From assembly GCA_022497145.1 (NCBI GenBank), contig MU385998.1, positions 1-61,619 of the forward strand: 61,619 bases of DNA. Reading direction: 5' to 3'. Below the pieces are notes generated by a model. It saw only the letters and a list, made by a program, of their open reading frames with translations, was not told the DNA's origin and searched no databases. This document shows, in pieces, positions 42,975 to 54,724 of the stretch. How positions within the stretch are numbered: the first letter of the stretch is position 1; the number at the start of each line of letters is the position of its first letter. The DNA comes from Rostrohypoxylon terebratum (Eukaryota; Ascomycota; Sordariomycetes; Xylariales; Hypoxylaceae). A program made the translations under genes and the position numbers.

Positions 42975-45055
42975 CTAACTCTCCGCATCCTCTTCGCCGT
43001 CATCTCCTAGTTCATCTTCTAATTCCTTGGGTATAACGCCTGTTCTCGTAACCGCTGCGTCTATACCTCCGGCAGTCACCCAGAGAAAGTAACCTAACTT
43101 GTAGTTGTCGATTTGGTGGAAGAACGTGTGGAATCTGCAAGACATTAGTAAATATTCTCGCATGATCACACCAGAAATCTAGCATGGGATGACTTACGAA
43201 TTCTCCCTCTCTTCCAACTCGAATATGTGACGGTAAATCTGCGAGTCCTTGAATTCTTGGATCTCCTTTTCGTAGTTGCCAAAGTCTAATTCGGCAAGGT
43301 TGTACTGGTCCCTGGCGCGCTTGTTGTAGGTCTCGAACACGGGTCTTTCTAATAGGAGACCAAGTCCAGGCGCCTTGGGAATGCTGATTTGGTTAGATTC
43401 GTAGCTCTCGCTAATGCGAGAGAGGGGTGTGGCGCATCGGGTAACAAGGACCGCCATGCCGACCATCTTGCGGATCTGGTGCATCATAAAAGACTGCCCG
43501 TGCACTTTGAGGGACAGCCACTCCGTGTCGTTGATCTGGATCGGTTGAGGGTTGACGACGAAGGATCGGATGGTTCGCTTTGCCGAAGGGTCTGAATGGG
43601 ATTTCCGAATGGTGTAGTTATGAAAGTTGTGGGTGCCTTTGTATTGGTCAAGCGCCTGCTGGAGCTGGGATATTCGCTCTGGAGTGGTTCTGTAGCGTCG
43701 TTTTGCAGCTAAGAAGGCGGCCTTAAGCTGCTTCAAAGCGCGATCCACGGGATGCATCTCTTTAGGCTTCTTCACTTCGGATTTCTTGTCGCCCTCGGTT
43801 TGAGTGACAGTGGCTCCTGTTTCGATATTCGATTCCTCCGCGGGGTCATGCTGTGCTAAATCAGATGCGTCTATTGGCTCGCCTTCGGTTTTGCTCTCCA
43901 AGGCGACTTCTTCAGTCTCGGCTGGGACATCAGGGGATATTTCATCTGCTTGTTCAGGCTTTGCTGTATCTTCTGTAGTCTTCGCGTCGTCGGAGTCATT
44001 AACTATCGCGTTCATACGTCGCATAACAGTCTCTCGGACATTAGGTTCTAGGCTGTCCAAAATGGGTTGGATATCATTCTTCCGCACTTCGTCCCAATAG
44101 TCTTTGACTTCACCTAAACGTTTCGCATATTCTTCCTCGACGCCCTGCTCTTTGACCGACTCGAGAACTTTCTTCCCTATGAAGCTTTCGGGGTGGGGAG
44201 GTAGCAAGCAATAACTTGGCATCAAATATTCGTACCATCTTGAATCACAGGACTGGTAACAACTGAAGGCATTATTCGTCCGCTGAATACCCCATACCCG
44301 GATCTGGGGTGGTAGATTCTCGTTGATCTTTTTGACTAAGTCGGGGTCTCCGGTGATCAGCTTTAGGGATATCATGTTGCCCGCAGCATGAACACCCTTG
44401 TCGGTTCTCGCGCATCGTACGAAACTAGACTTTCTCAGATCGTCGGCATTAGCCTTCGATATAGCATTCGCCGCGACGAGCGCAGCGAAGATATCACCCT
44501 CGATCGTCTTCTCCTTGTGATTGATCTGTAAACCGTGATAGCCCGTACCGTCGTAGCCAATCATAACGGCCACCTTGCGCTTCGGTCTGCGTTCCTCGGC
44601 GGCGATCTCTTCCTCGGGGAACTGAATGCTCATATAGCTAGGCTCACTAGGTTTCGTGGGATTTCCATCTTCGTCGAGTCTTCTCCGCTTTCGTTCTTGC
44701 CACTCCTTCTCATTGCGCTCACGTTTATTCGGAGGTCCGCGACTAGTAACTGGTTAGTAGGCATTGGCTTAGGTTCTACGGGCCAATTGGCAGATCGTAA
44801 GACTGACCTGTCTCTATCCCGTCCGGAACCATTACGCTTGAAGTCCTGGCCTCTTCGACGACCGTTAGCATTGAATTTGTCATTTCCGCGCCTGTTTCGA
44901 TTGTCGCGACGGTTTGGTCCCGCGGCATCTGGATTCGTCGACGAGGTTGAGTTCGCGGGAAGATCAGAGTCGGGTTGGGATGTGTTATTATTGGGCAGGG
45001 CAGATTGACTGGGAACAGCCGTTGGCGCATCGCAGACAGTGTTTTCGGAAGCCAT
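42975..45055 (-). CDS. PUS1: tRNA pseudouridine synthase PUS1 (TruA family)
   Basis: Isomerises uridines in tRNAs, U2 snRNA and some mRNAs; nuclear in yeast. Exons are 45055-44808, 44742-43198 and 43134-42975, giving 650 residues with phases consistent (GTCAGT and GTAAGT donors, CTAAC branch). The N-terminal about 110 residues are disordered and Arg/Asn/Gly-rich. The TruA core starts at KVAVMIGYDGTGYHGLQ. The catalytic Asp197 is in RCARTDKGVHAAGN. A large acidic disordered insert (about 325-430) follows, then HNFHNYTIRKS, and HGQSFMMHQIRKMVG, which is diagnostic of Pus1. The C-terminus, after the last intron, carries FFHQIDNYKLGYFLW and an acidic tail. It converges with MED22, with 297 bp between their ends. 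Confidence 0.95.
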
Positions 45056-45518
45056 CTTGAAATGTGATGGTTAATTCGCATCGTTATGGGAAACACAAAT
45101 TAATATGAGGTTACTGCGAATCAAGAAAAAAAAGTTCCCTAGCACTGAGCAAGACCTCGAACCTGGAGGGGACAATCGTTATCGATAAACGTAAGCTTTG
45201 CTGACTAAGAAGCTTGATCCTTACCTAATGCTGCATCTTCAAGATTAGGTAGTCACCATAAAGTGCAGGCTTGCTGATTATGTAATCATAGGGGTAGAAA
45301 TCATAGGGGTAGCTAGCTTGATGGAGGAGCAGTTGAGATTGAGGAGCTATTTAGTATAGCAGGTATACAGTAGAATTGTAGTAGAGAGAAGCTCAATTGT
45401 TTGGATTATATATGAACCATCTATATGAGAGGGGATCGCAATATTCTACTCCGTGTTTGCGATGATATATTCTATAATACAATGTAGGTAGTAGCCGTGT
45501 TCCCATCCTAGGGAAATC
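45056..45518. other. Intergenic between PUS1 promoter and O-methyltransferase end
   Basis: AT-rich, with a directly repeated ATCATAGGGGTAG unit at about 45286-45312. No gene seen. Confidence 0.4.
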
Positions 45519-47061
45519 TTACGCGTCGAATACGACTTCAATCACCGAATTGTGAGCACCTTCGGGCCTGACAATATTGACGATGCGGAATCTTTCATCA
45601 GCAGCAGCCAATAAATCCTCCCAGCCACTCCTAGTTCTTTCCTTGCCTTTGAAACCAGACATCATGAAGATATCCGCAACCCTATTGGTAATGTTAGGGG
45701 ATCTTATCAAAGAAAGGGAAGTGAAAAACAAAAATCTATTAAAGAAAAGCTGACATACCTCTTCATTTGGTCTTTCGTATGTTCCGTCTCACTCAGGGGG
45801 GGAAGGACAACTTCGTTAAACCAAAGCTTTGCTCCCTTTTTGAGAGCTGGTACTAGATTCTTGAGAATCAAGGCACCATATTTGTCGCTCCAATCATGGA
45901 AGATATGGCGGAAGATGTATGCATCCGCCTGGTGTGACACTGTCTGTGTGTGGAAGTTATAACTTGCGAACTCCAGCCTGTTTTCTAGGTCATCAGGAAT
46001 CTTGACATCCGCAACGACCTCTGGCAGATCTAGGACGATGGCTTTCTTGACATGGGGGTGCGTTCGAAGTACTTTGTGGTCTACTGTTAGTAACATGCTC
46101 ATTTAAAGACACCTACTTGTTACATATGTGTGAACCGAGGACTTCTTACCTAAATGACACAGGTCACCGCCAGCTCCTCCAATGTCGACCACTGTTTCCG
46201 GACACTGACTCTTATCAGCCCATGGCAAAGCATCAACGAAATACGACGTCCTGAAGGCTAAGGACTTGGTAGACATCCCCATGGCTGAGCGGAAGCGGGC
46301 GACTCGCTTTTCGTCTTCGGCTATATAATCGAAGAAGTTTTTAGTCGGGTCCACAACCTCCCCGTGAAATCCACTCCTCTCGATTGCTTTGGCTTCTCTG
46401 AAGGCCAACACAGAAGCCGAGTGGCCCGGCTCCCCTGATCCTGGGAATCGCCTTAAACTCTCGGCAAGCCTAGCAGCACCAGATAACTGCTCCTCGACAA
46501 ACAAACCCAACATGTCCTTTAGCTGCGGAACGGTGAGTGCGGATGAAATAGCATTGTGTTTGATAGACACATCCGGGACAACTTCTTCAAAGATACGGAA
46601 TGCGATGGCGGCCTGGACTATGCGACGGGTCTCGTCTTCAGGAAGACCGCAGCTTTTCGCGAGGTCCTTGTACGTGATCTCAGCTCCTGGTGAAAGAGGG
46701 ACGTGAGATGCAATGTCAAATTCATATAGCGTCGAGAAAATGGCTACTATGCCGGACTATGGTCAAAGTTAGTCATGAAATGTCGCCGTTAACCAGTTTA
46801 AGGGATGTTTATGCTTACAGTAGGAAATACCAGTAACATGAGATGACCTAATGGGCCCATCAGACGGGCTCGTAGCTCATCGAGAGCCTCAAGGATTTCA
46901 GCACGAGTAGCCTCTAGAGAATGAGACAACTCAATTTGCGGCGGAGATCCAAATGAAAGGGAAAGATTCTCTGCGGGTGAACCTTTGAGCCCATCCTCGA
47001 TAATGCGCGTGTTGCGCTCAATGATCGTTGCAAGTTCGGAAATAGGTCTTAAGGGGGCCAT
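45519..47061 (-). CDS. SAM-dependent O-methyltransferase (COMT-like, secondary-metabolism type)
   Basis: Transfers methyl from S-adenosylmethionine to a small-molecule hydroxyl. Exons are 47061-46819, 46756-46150, 46080-45759 and 45681-45519, giving 444 residues, all phases consistent. The N-terminal helical/winged-helix dimerisation region is followed by the Rossmann fold: TVVDIGGAGGDL (about 267-278; SAM loop), AIVLDLPEVV, the general-base His345 in IFHDWSD, then LWFNEVVLP and the late VADIFMMSGFKGKERT. This layout is that of fungal sterigmatocystin-type and related O-methyltransferases. No polyketide or peptide synthase lies in the window, so it looks unclustered. Substrate unknown. Confidence 0.9.
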
Positions 47062-48672
47062 TATGACGAATAGGGGCGAATTAGCGAGTTTTGTAAATAT
47101 CAGAAAGTGTGATGTTGGATTGAAGGGATAAGATAATATTAGTCTGACTTCTGAATTACAATCATTCGATGGAATATATGACTTTAAGTAGTTATTAACA
47201 TTCTTTCCGAGGGTGTTGATACCTACCGGTTGTTACCACCGAAACCTCCGATTCCCGAATGAAAATGCCGAGTCCGGATGGCTCCACACATTTCCGGGGA
47301 GGTGTTCGGACTTAGTCATAAGCTGCCTATGTCAGGTTGATTATACGCGTCAGAGCACCGAAATGCGTTGGCTAGAATCTTATTCGTATGCTCCTTTTCT
47401 CATGAGTCATATCTACTTTGTGTATGACGGGTTTAACGTTATTAGTATTTCGACCACCTGGATCCCTATCTAATAATAGTACCTGTCTCGCCTAGGGTCT
47501 TTTACTACTAGAAGATGCCTAGTTGCAAGCATCGCGTACTTCGTAGCATTCATTTTAAATGACTCAATCTTTCCATAGGTATAATTCGTGCTAGTGGTGG
47601 TAGGAATATCCGAAGCGTTGGGCGTAGCGTCCGCCTCTCACTGCCTAGAAAGATGACTCTGAGAAGCATTGATGTTACGGGACATTTCTGTGACCTTGAA
47701 CAGATTTATTAGAGAAAGCTGATGAGGATAGTGAGTGCTATTAGGGCTGTTCCAATCTCGACTTCCGGGGGTTCACCTGGGCAGTCAGGGATCAGGGATT
47801 AGGAGATTAGGAGGGGTTAGTGCACTAGGTAAAGCATAGGCCACACAACACTCGCAACAAAACCACCTGGGCAATTGATGAGACTCATCTGATGATGCCT
47901 ACGCGTCCACAACAGTAGTCTACGACGATCATCGGCATCCCTACCAGCAAGCTACAAAAGGCCCCGTAGACGGATTTGGCATTATAGGCTAGAGGGTTCA
48001 CAATCAGAAGACTTGGAGTTGTATGAAAATTAGGGTTAGGAAGAAAGTTCCGAACATTCAGCTGCGCAATTTGACCCTATGGTGGGCGACACATTACACC
48101 GTTTGCCAGGGCAACTGATGCTGTGGGCGGTAGCCAATCGCTCAGCGGTTGGAGATTATAGGTATAAGGCAAATAGAGCCCTTTAGATGCCTCCAACTAG
48201 GGCGCTTCCATCTTGGCACAGCTACGTCCGTTGAATTGGAGCTAATAATAAGCTCTTCTCATCTTTGACAATTACCTCCTCACCTAATCACTTGGGGCGT
48301 ACGCAACATCTATCATCACGATAGCGTTTGTGAATTTAGAGACGGAGCAAAAGATCGCAAATTTTAGACAGAATCAAATGGCAAGTCATTCGTAATCTCG
48401 ATCCTTCTGCGTCTACGCAGTACACCTACAGAAATGACAGAAATGGAAATGGCGCCCTCTAAATCGGACTTCAGGACTGTTTTTCCCCCGATCGTTACAC
48501 GACTTCGTTAACAATGATCCACGACTGCCATTTTTATGTTGACCGGGTTGACCGGGTCGACCGGCGTGAACTATAATATGAAGCTTAGGTCTGCTATGCT
48601 TTTTAAAGTCCTTGCTTTTTGCGATTTCTCCTCTCATCACCTTTCTTTTCGGACATCCCCACCTCTAAAATC
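47062..48672. other. 1.6-kb divergent intergenic region
   Basis: Lies between the O-methyltransferase (minus) and the peptidase-like gene (plus) and so holds both promoters. No supported coding frame or RNA gene. Confidence 0.4.
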
Positions 48673-49734
48673 ATGACTGAACTCCAGGTCAAGGAAGGCA
48701 AAGCACCTTTCAAGATCTCGTCAATTGACGAACCATGCTTCACCTATTACAAGATAATCGGTGACTTGCTTAACGGAAAACCTCCGGTTGTTGTAGTACA
48801 CGGCGGTCCCGGATCTGGACACGAGTATCTCCTCACATTTTCAGATCTGTGGACACAATACGGTCTTGCTGTCGTGTTCTACGACCAGATCGGCTGTGCA
48901 TCTTCCACCCATCTCCCCCAAAAGGCCGGCGATGGATCCTTCTGGCAGGAGAAGCTATTCCAGGACGAGTTGGACAACCTACTGGATCACCTGAAGTTAC
49001 GTGATGGCCCCGGCTTCCATCTTCTCGGCCAGAGCTGGGGAGGTATGCTCAGTGCTGCCTTCGCTGCCCGCCAGCCTCAGGGTCTTCAGAGGCTGGTTCT
49101 TGCTAGCGCGGTTGCAAGCAAGAAACTTGCGATCCGTGGTGTTCAGCTTTGGAGAGATCAGATGCCGCCCGACTTACAGAAGGCTGTGAATGAGGCCGAG
49201 CAGAAGAGCGAGTACGACAGTCTTGCATACAAGCAGGCTTTAGGTTTCTACAATAAAAAGCATGTGTGCCGTGCCGATCCGTTTCCACCGCCGGAGCTGC
49301 TGCCGGCTTTGAGGCACCTTACCGAGGACATGACAGTGTACCGCACAATGTATGTTGCATTTCTCCTTTCTCATAGGACCCTCCGTAATATGTGCTTAAT
49401 TCATTCGGGTGGACCATTTCATCTCCTCTCTTGAATAATGTTTCACCCTGTTTGATTTCTAAACCAAACTAGGAACGGCCCTTCGCCCCTTACAGCAGAT
49501 GGTTCGATGAATGAATGGACCGTCATATCTCGTCTTCCCAAGATCACCGCCCCTACTCTCCTCTATAATGGCGAGTACGACACATCACATGACATTGCTC
49601 AAGTGCCATTTTTCGAGCTTATCCCGCGCGTTCGTTGGATCACCTTCCCAGGTGGCGGCCACATGTGCCATCTCGAAGGAAGCCTACGCGATAAAATTAT
49701 CAAAGTTGTTGGAGAATTTCTCACACAGAAGTGA
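48673..49734 (+). CDS. Proline iminopeptidase-like alpha/beta-hydrolase
   Basis: Member of peptidase family S33 (proline-specific peptidase, L-amino-acid amidase type), probably cytosolic: no signal peptide after the chosen ATG. Exons are 48673-49349 and 49473-49734, giving 312 residues. The 123-nt intron has GTATGT and ACTAG ends, phase 2. The oxyanion motif HGGPGSGHEY is at 43-52 and DQIGCASS at 71-78, matching the family's DQxGxGxS. The nucleophile is Ser121 in LLGQSWGGML, Asp262 is in NGEYDTS, and His289 is in PGGGHMCHLEG. All three catalytic residues are in place. The frame stays open 54 nt upstream without an ATG, so this start is firm. Confidence 0.93.
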
Positions 49735-50029
49735 ACCATCGACATGCGATAGGCTTCGGTAGTATATGCGATGGAACATCTCGTTGAATCTGAAGATCAT
49801 TTGAATGTCTACCTTCATAATTCAAACAGCGGTGAAAGCTAACCACTACCTGTATTCGCAAACATCCCTACTTGGCTAATGTTTTTAGAAACATTGGTGT
49901 CTAGGTAGCCATGATACTTCTCACCAAGAATTTCTTGTGGGACGAAAGAATTCCCAGATGATGCAAAGCTAATCATCCATTTAGATATACCCAATGAACC
50001 GTGAAAACTCCTTCGCTTAATATGTGTAC

Positions 50030-52050
50030 CTAAAGCCCGGCTGGTAATCTTCCTATTTCATCTGTTAGTACCCAATTATCCCGATTCATACGGATTAGGG
50101 CCCATCTTACATCCGATGTTTCCAACTCCTTCTCTCCTCTGTCTGCCTTCTTGTTGTCGATGTAGAATGCGAAATCCAAGATGCATACAACAAGTATGCC
50201 ACACAGGCAGCAAGCTATGCAAGCCCATAGCCCAGGCTTGTAGCCGGTAGCAGCATCTTGAGACCTACATCCATGTTAATTCAACTCAACATAAGATAAC
50301 ATATGTAGAATGGCACTGACCTGAACACCAAGCTGCCAGTTATGCCACCTAAACTAGATAAGACAACCCATGATGCTGAACAGAACGCACGCTTCCACTG
50401 CCCACGGATGTTATTAGCTTGAAATGTCAATGACGCTGGAATGTTCGCATTGCACCCTGCTGTCACAAGGAAAGCCCCGAAATAACGAACTCCATCATTG
50501 TGGTGCCACCCGAGGATAGGCAAGCCAATGAGAGCAAGGACCATGTTGGCGATCACGATAGGCCCGCGAATATGGTAACGATCTCCAAGCCAGCCCATGG
50601 CATACATATGAATACCGGCGACTGCATATGGGGGTGCGATAAGACATTGGGATTCTCCGATGCTAAACCCCAAGTTCGTGCGAAGAATGAGTGGCAAGAA
50701 ATAGGCCAATGAATAAGTCATGACATTGATGCAATAGGAAATTAGTGCGTAGCCCCTAGGAATATGTTAGCCTTGAAGAGGCTGCGAGGTAGACACCACT
50801 ACGACATCAATATTGACATGCAAGGACACATTTCGAAAGCTTACCAAACTTTCCAGTCTGAACCACCCCTCAAAAAAAGGCCCAGTCTAAACTTGGGGAC
50901 TTTGTCGTCTCCACGATCAGCCTTGACTCTTCTAATAATCCACGCACGTTCGCGATCATCTAAGAAACGCCACGATTTGCGTTTGGAGTCGGGAAAGTCC
51001 ACTAAAAGCCAGTAACCTAGGAAAGCAACAAGGCAAGTAATAACACCTATTTAATCTTTCATTAGCACCTACGTGTTTTTCTTAGGAGCGTCGCTTATGT
51101 TTGTTTACCTTCCATGATGAAAATCCATCTCCAACCGGCAAGACCAGCAAGACCATCCATTTGGATTAACCCGTATGCGAGAATACCGCTAGAATATTCT
51201 GTGTCAATAAACCTTCCTTACGGAGGGTCGAAGATACGACATACGAGCAAGCAGCAGCTACACAGCCGAGGAGATAAAACACGGAGTATCTTCTGCCCAT
51301 TTCGTCTGAAAATTGTCAGCTACATGTGATCTATAATTAGACGTAATTGAGAGAGGATTCATTCATACACCGTGTGTACCATGTAGACCTATAGATTGGT
51401 CACATTAGCGCTGAGCTGCACAATTGGTCTACCAAGTAGGTAGACATTTCAAAGTGGGGGGTCAGAGCATACAGCAAGTACACAGAGCCTGGAAAATAGC
51501 CGGCTTCGAAGGCACCGAGAATAATTCTCAGAGCAAGGAGGACTTGATACGACGGACTGAACCCAAAACCAATCATGACGGCACCCCACGCCAAGATGAT
51601 AGACGAAAGGTAGATTCGCGGTCCAATCTTACGAACCAGGACAGTGGAAGGCGGTTGAAAAAAAATGTAAGTGACGAAAAATACGAGTGTCACAACTGAC
51701 TGATTTTCAGGAGTTAGCGAATAATCCCGAAGTCAAGGGCGATGAGTCTTACATAGCGCGTGCCGACAAGATCCAAATCCTCTAGCATCCCGGCAACGGC
51801 GCCGGCACCCAGGTTCGCCCGGTCCATCAGACTGATGCAATACAAGAGTCCAGTAAGGACGACGAGGCGGCGGCTGACACATTAATCATTCGGCCTCCAA
51901 TTGCTTAGATATAGATGCTTACTCGATTCGCCATAGAATCTTCTTGCCTTCTTCCTCGCTGACGTCATCTTCGACAGTGTCAGTAGATTGCGTCTTCTTG
52001 CGTTCGACTTGCTCGACGTTGAAGACTCCTTTTTCTTGGTCGGTATCCAT
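50030..52050 (-). CDS. MFS anion permease of the allantoate/Dal5 family, nine exons
   Basis: Plasma-membrane permease of the anion:cation symporter branch (Dal5, nicotinate, tartrate, pantothenate type). Exons are 52050-51923, 51873-51753, 51699-51473, 51388-51369, 51305-51245, 51188-51109, 51046-50845, 50755-50321 and 50264-50030. All eight junctions agree in phase, giving 502 residues. The 20-nt fourth exon restores LSTWYTRYEMGRR, conserved in the family as S-T-W-Y. Other landmarks are GLLYCISLMDRANLG, LRIILGAFEAGYFPG, GWRWIFIMEG, FLRGGSDWKVW, GWLGDRYHIRGP and FQANNIRGQWKRAF. The tail (DEIGRLPAGL) is polar. It looks intact. The related gene at 58642-60159 has no introns. Confidence 0.88.
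51369..51388 (-). other. 20-nt microexon of the Dal5-type permease
   Basis: Bounded by CTATAG on the acceptor side and GTATGA on the donor side. It encodes the core of the conserved S-T-W-Y-T-R segment. Skipping it would shift the frame. Confidence 0.75.
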
Positions 52051-54724
52051 GTTTGGGGTTTGGTTAATGGATATCTGCCTGGGGTGTGAGAAACGTGAGA
52101 TGGGCAATAGGTTTCTTTTATAACTACTAGTGGCTAATCCGGGGTTAAGGGAGGTGATTCCCCACGGAGGGGATACACGTGGGGATTTAGGGACCGACGT
52201 GGTAGCCGGGGTCGCTTGGCAAGAGTCCTTTGAGACGATATCAAGGGCGGGCATGTCGCCCAGGAGCGGCTTTCAATGGTGTAGAGTAATCGATATATAC
52301 CTAGTAGTTAACCCTACTAGCTTACGTACGTGGGGACCTACTGGGTAGGATTTCTCCGCCAATAAAGGTGGGTTTACAGAGCGAGTATCTTTAGTCTGGG
52401 GTAGATATCTTTTGTTTGTTCATCCCTGAGATTAACAAAGAGCTGCTCGCAACAGCATGCAGGGGAGTACCATAGTAGACGAGTGATCAGCGGTTTTCTT
52501 TGTTCAACGTTACATACCTCCGCTCTCCGAGGGCCGTGACGCCCGACATTTTCGTCGAGTAAGCATGCTTGAGTAGGTGCTCAGGGACTTATGTTTTACA
52601 TTGTAAGCCGAGGACAAATCAAGGATAGGTACCTACTGTCTAAGCACCTGATACAAGGCACAACATTGTGGCGATTACTAGAATGGTAATTGGACGGGTT
52701 TCTGGCTGGTTTTAGCCATAAGCTTCTTGTAAAAGGACCTATACTATTGGTCATTTCGTGGTAGAAAATGGCAGCACAACTACTCAACTGGGATCCCAAG
52801 TCTCAAGATCACCTTTCCTGGTACTATATATTTGTGACGGTGGCGTCGTATAGACCCACCTAGACTTCCCCAGACGGGGATATATCCTTCAAAGACTTGG
52901 TTCGAGGGTTGGGGTATGACGCTAGAGATTAGACTGCGGGGAAACGCGTGCTAACTGTGCCCTAGGTATAAAGTTACCGACCGAGCGCTACTCTTAGTGC
53001 GTGCGGGGTGATCCAGGGTGATCCCATCTATCTCCTAATTACCTACTAGGTACCTACCTAATATCCGCGGTGGCTTTGTTCGAACAAGATGACGATGACA
53101 TTACATCTTTCCGATGGGAGCTATACAATTGGGCCAATCGGTGCTTCGTAGAGATCCAGAACTCGTTGTCTAAGACATTTATAAAGGTATTGTACTCCCA
53201 ACTACACCTTCAAGTTGAGCAAACAATTCAAGATGATTAACGCCATCGAACCTGGAGCTGAACTTTGTTCTCCAACGTGACAACGTAACCCCTAATACCC
53301 AATCCCTCGGCTATAAAGTGGCACAGGTGGGTACACGCCTGGCTACTAGGTACAATATTTATAGTAATAGATCATGTGTTACTGGACTACATCGGATCAC
53401 ATACCCGACGGCCATTTCTCTCATTTCCAAGATTGGCCAAACCGATCCGACGGGATTCTCTGGTTGTCAAATGACGATTTGAAGACCGACGTAAGTGTCT
53501 ACTTATGTCATAAGTGAGAAATTTATATGTAGACAAGTAGAACGGCAATTATCAAAGTTTAACAAAGACATGACTTAAAAAGTACTGGCTAATAAGCAAG
53601 GCAAATCAAACAATACCGATTGTGTATAACGTCAACACAATAAAGATTGTTTATCTCGATAGAATAAAATTATTATAAACACTGAAGGTATAATATATAT
53701 TTGACAGAAATATATGTGGGTAGAATTAATCGACTTATGAAATTTAGCTTGGCTAAAAAGGGGCTGCTGCATTAGGTATTCACTTGATGCTCGTAACTAA
53801 TAAGTACCATTCTTCAGTGCTTATAAAAGGTCTTTCTTTGAGTGAACTACTATTATCAAGTAGTTCATTTTTTCCGGGAAATATTAACGTCAACATGTAA
53901 CGAGTTGCAACTAGGCTTCGAACTTTCAACCCACGACCAATAAAGACACTCATGGGTCTTACGAAAAAAAAACCCACAGGAATCCATGGGTACCCACGCC
54001 GAAAGTTTTGACGTGTTAAGATACCCATTCGAGCAGAGATACACTTTAAAACACATTAGATTTCGTTTAAAGTTTAATGCTAGAAAACCCATAAGCACCC
54101 CTATGGATGTCCGGGACCAAATGCTACTCTTTCCTCCCCTTCCTATTTGCCAATACCGCATCCTGTGGGAATTTACCCTAATAAATCTCTGTGATGACGA
54201 TTGGTTAATAGAGTAAACAAGATGAAGTGTCATACCCAGATAGCTAATTTGCAAGGCTTCGAAGCCTTGCAGAATTCAATCAGTGCCTCATCCTACCTGC
54301 TAATGTACTCATAGTCTAAAACTTCAGTAAAAGGTCGTAGCAGTTATCTGTTGGTTTACTGTTCAGATTTGCCTACCCTATGATAAGATCACTATCGATG
54401 TTACCAATGTGAGCCCGTCGCTATTGTCTGAAGCCGAACTCCCAGCGAACAGGGCACTCGCGGCCGGACATGCGTAATATATGAGATGCCACTTTCCGAA
54501 TATTGTTTAGAAACTCGTCATCTATCCTGCTCCAAGATGATCGTTTTAGTCTGGCATTTTGACTATATATTGTGGCGAATGATCGGCCAGTGAAATAAAC
54601 GTTCTGGAGCATCACCTTCAACACAAACCTCAATATCTATCATTATCTTTTCACTCACCAACTATCAAACCAAATATCTATTGCCTTCATTTCAAATCTT
54701 CTTATCGCCGAAGCATCAGTCAAA
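52051..54724. other. 2.7-kb gene-free region
   Basis: No supported gene. It contains TAGGTACC-type palindromes (around 53041-53062) and becomes AT-rich from about 53600. Frames at 53780-54254 (minus) and 54421-54633 (minus) are short and without domains. It may be decayed repeat DNA leading up to the transposon. Confidence 0.4.
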
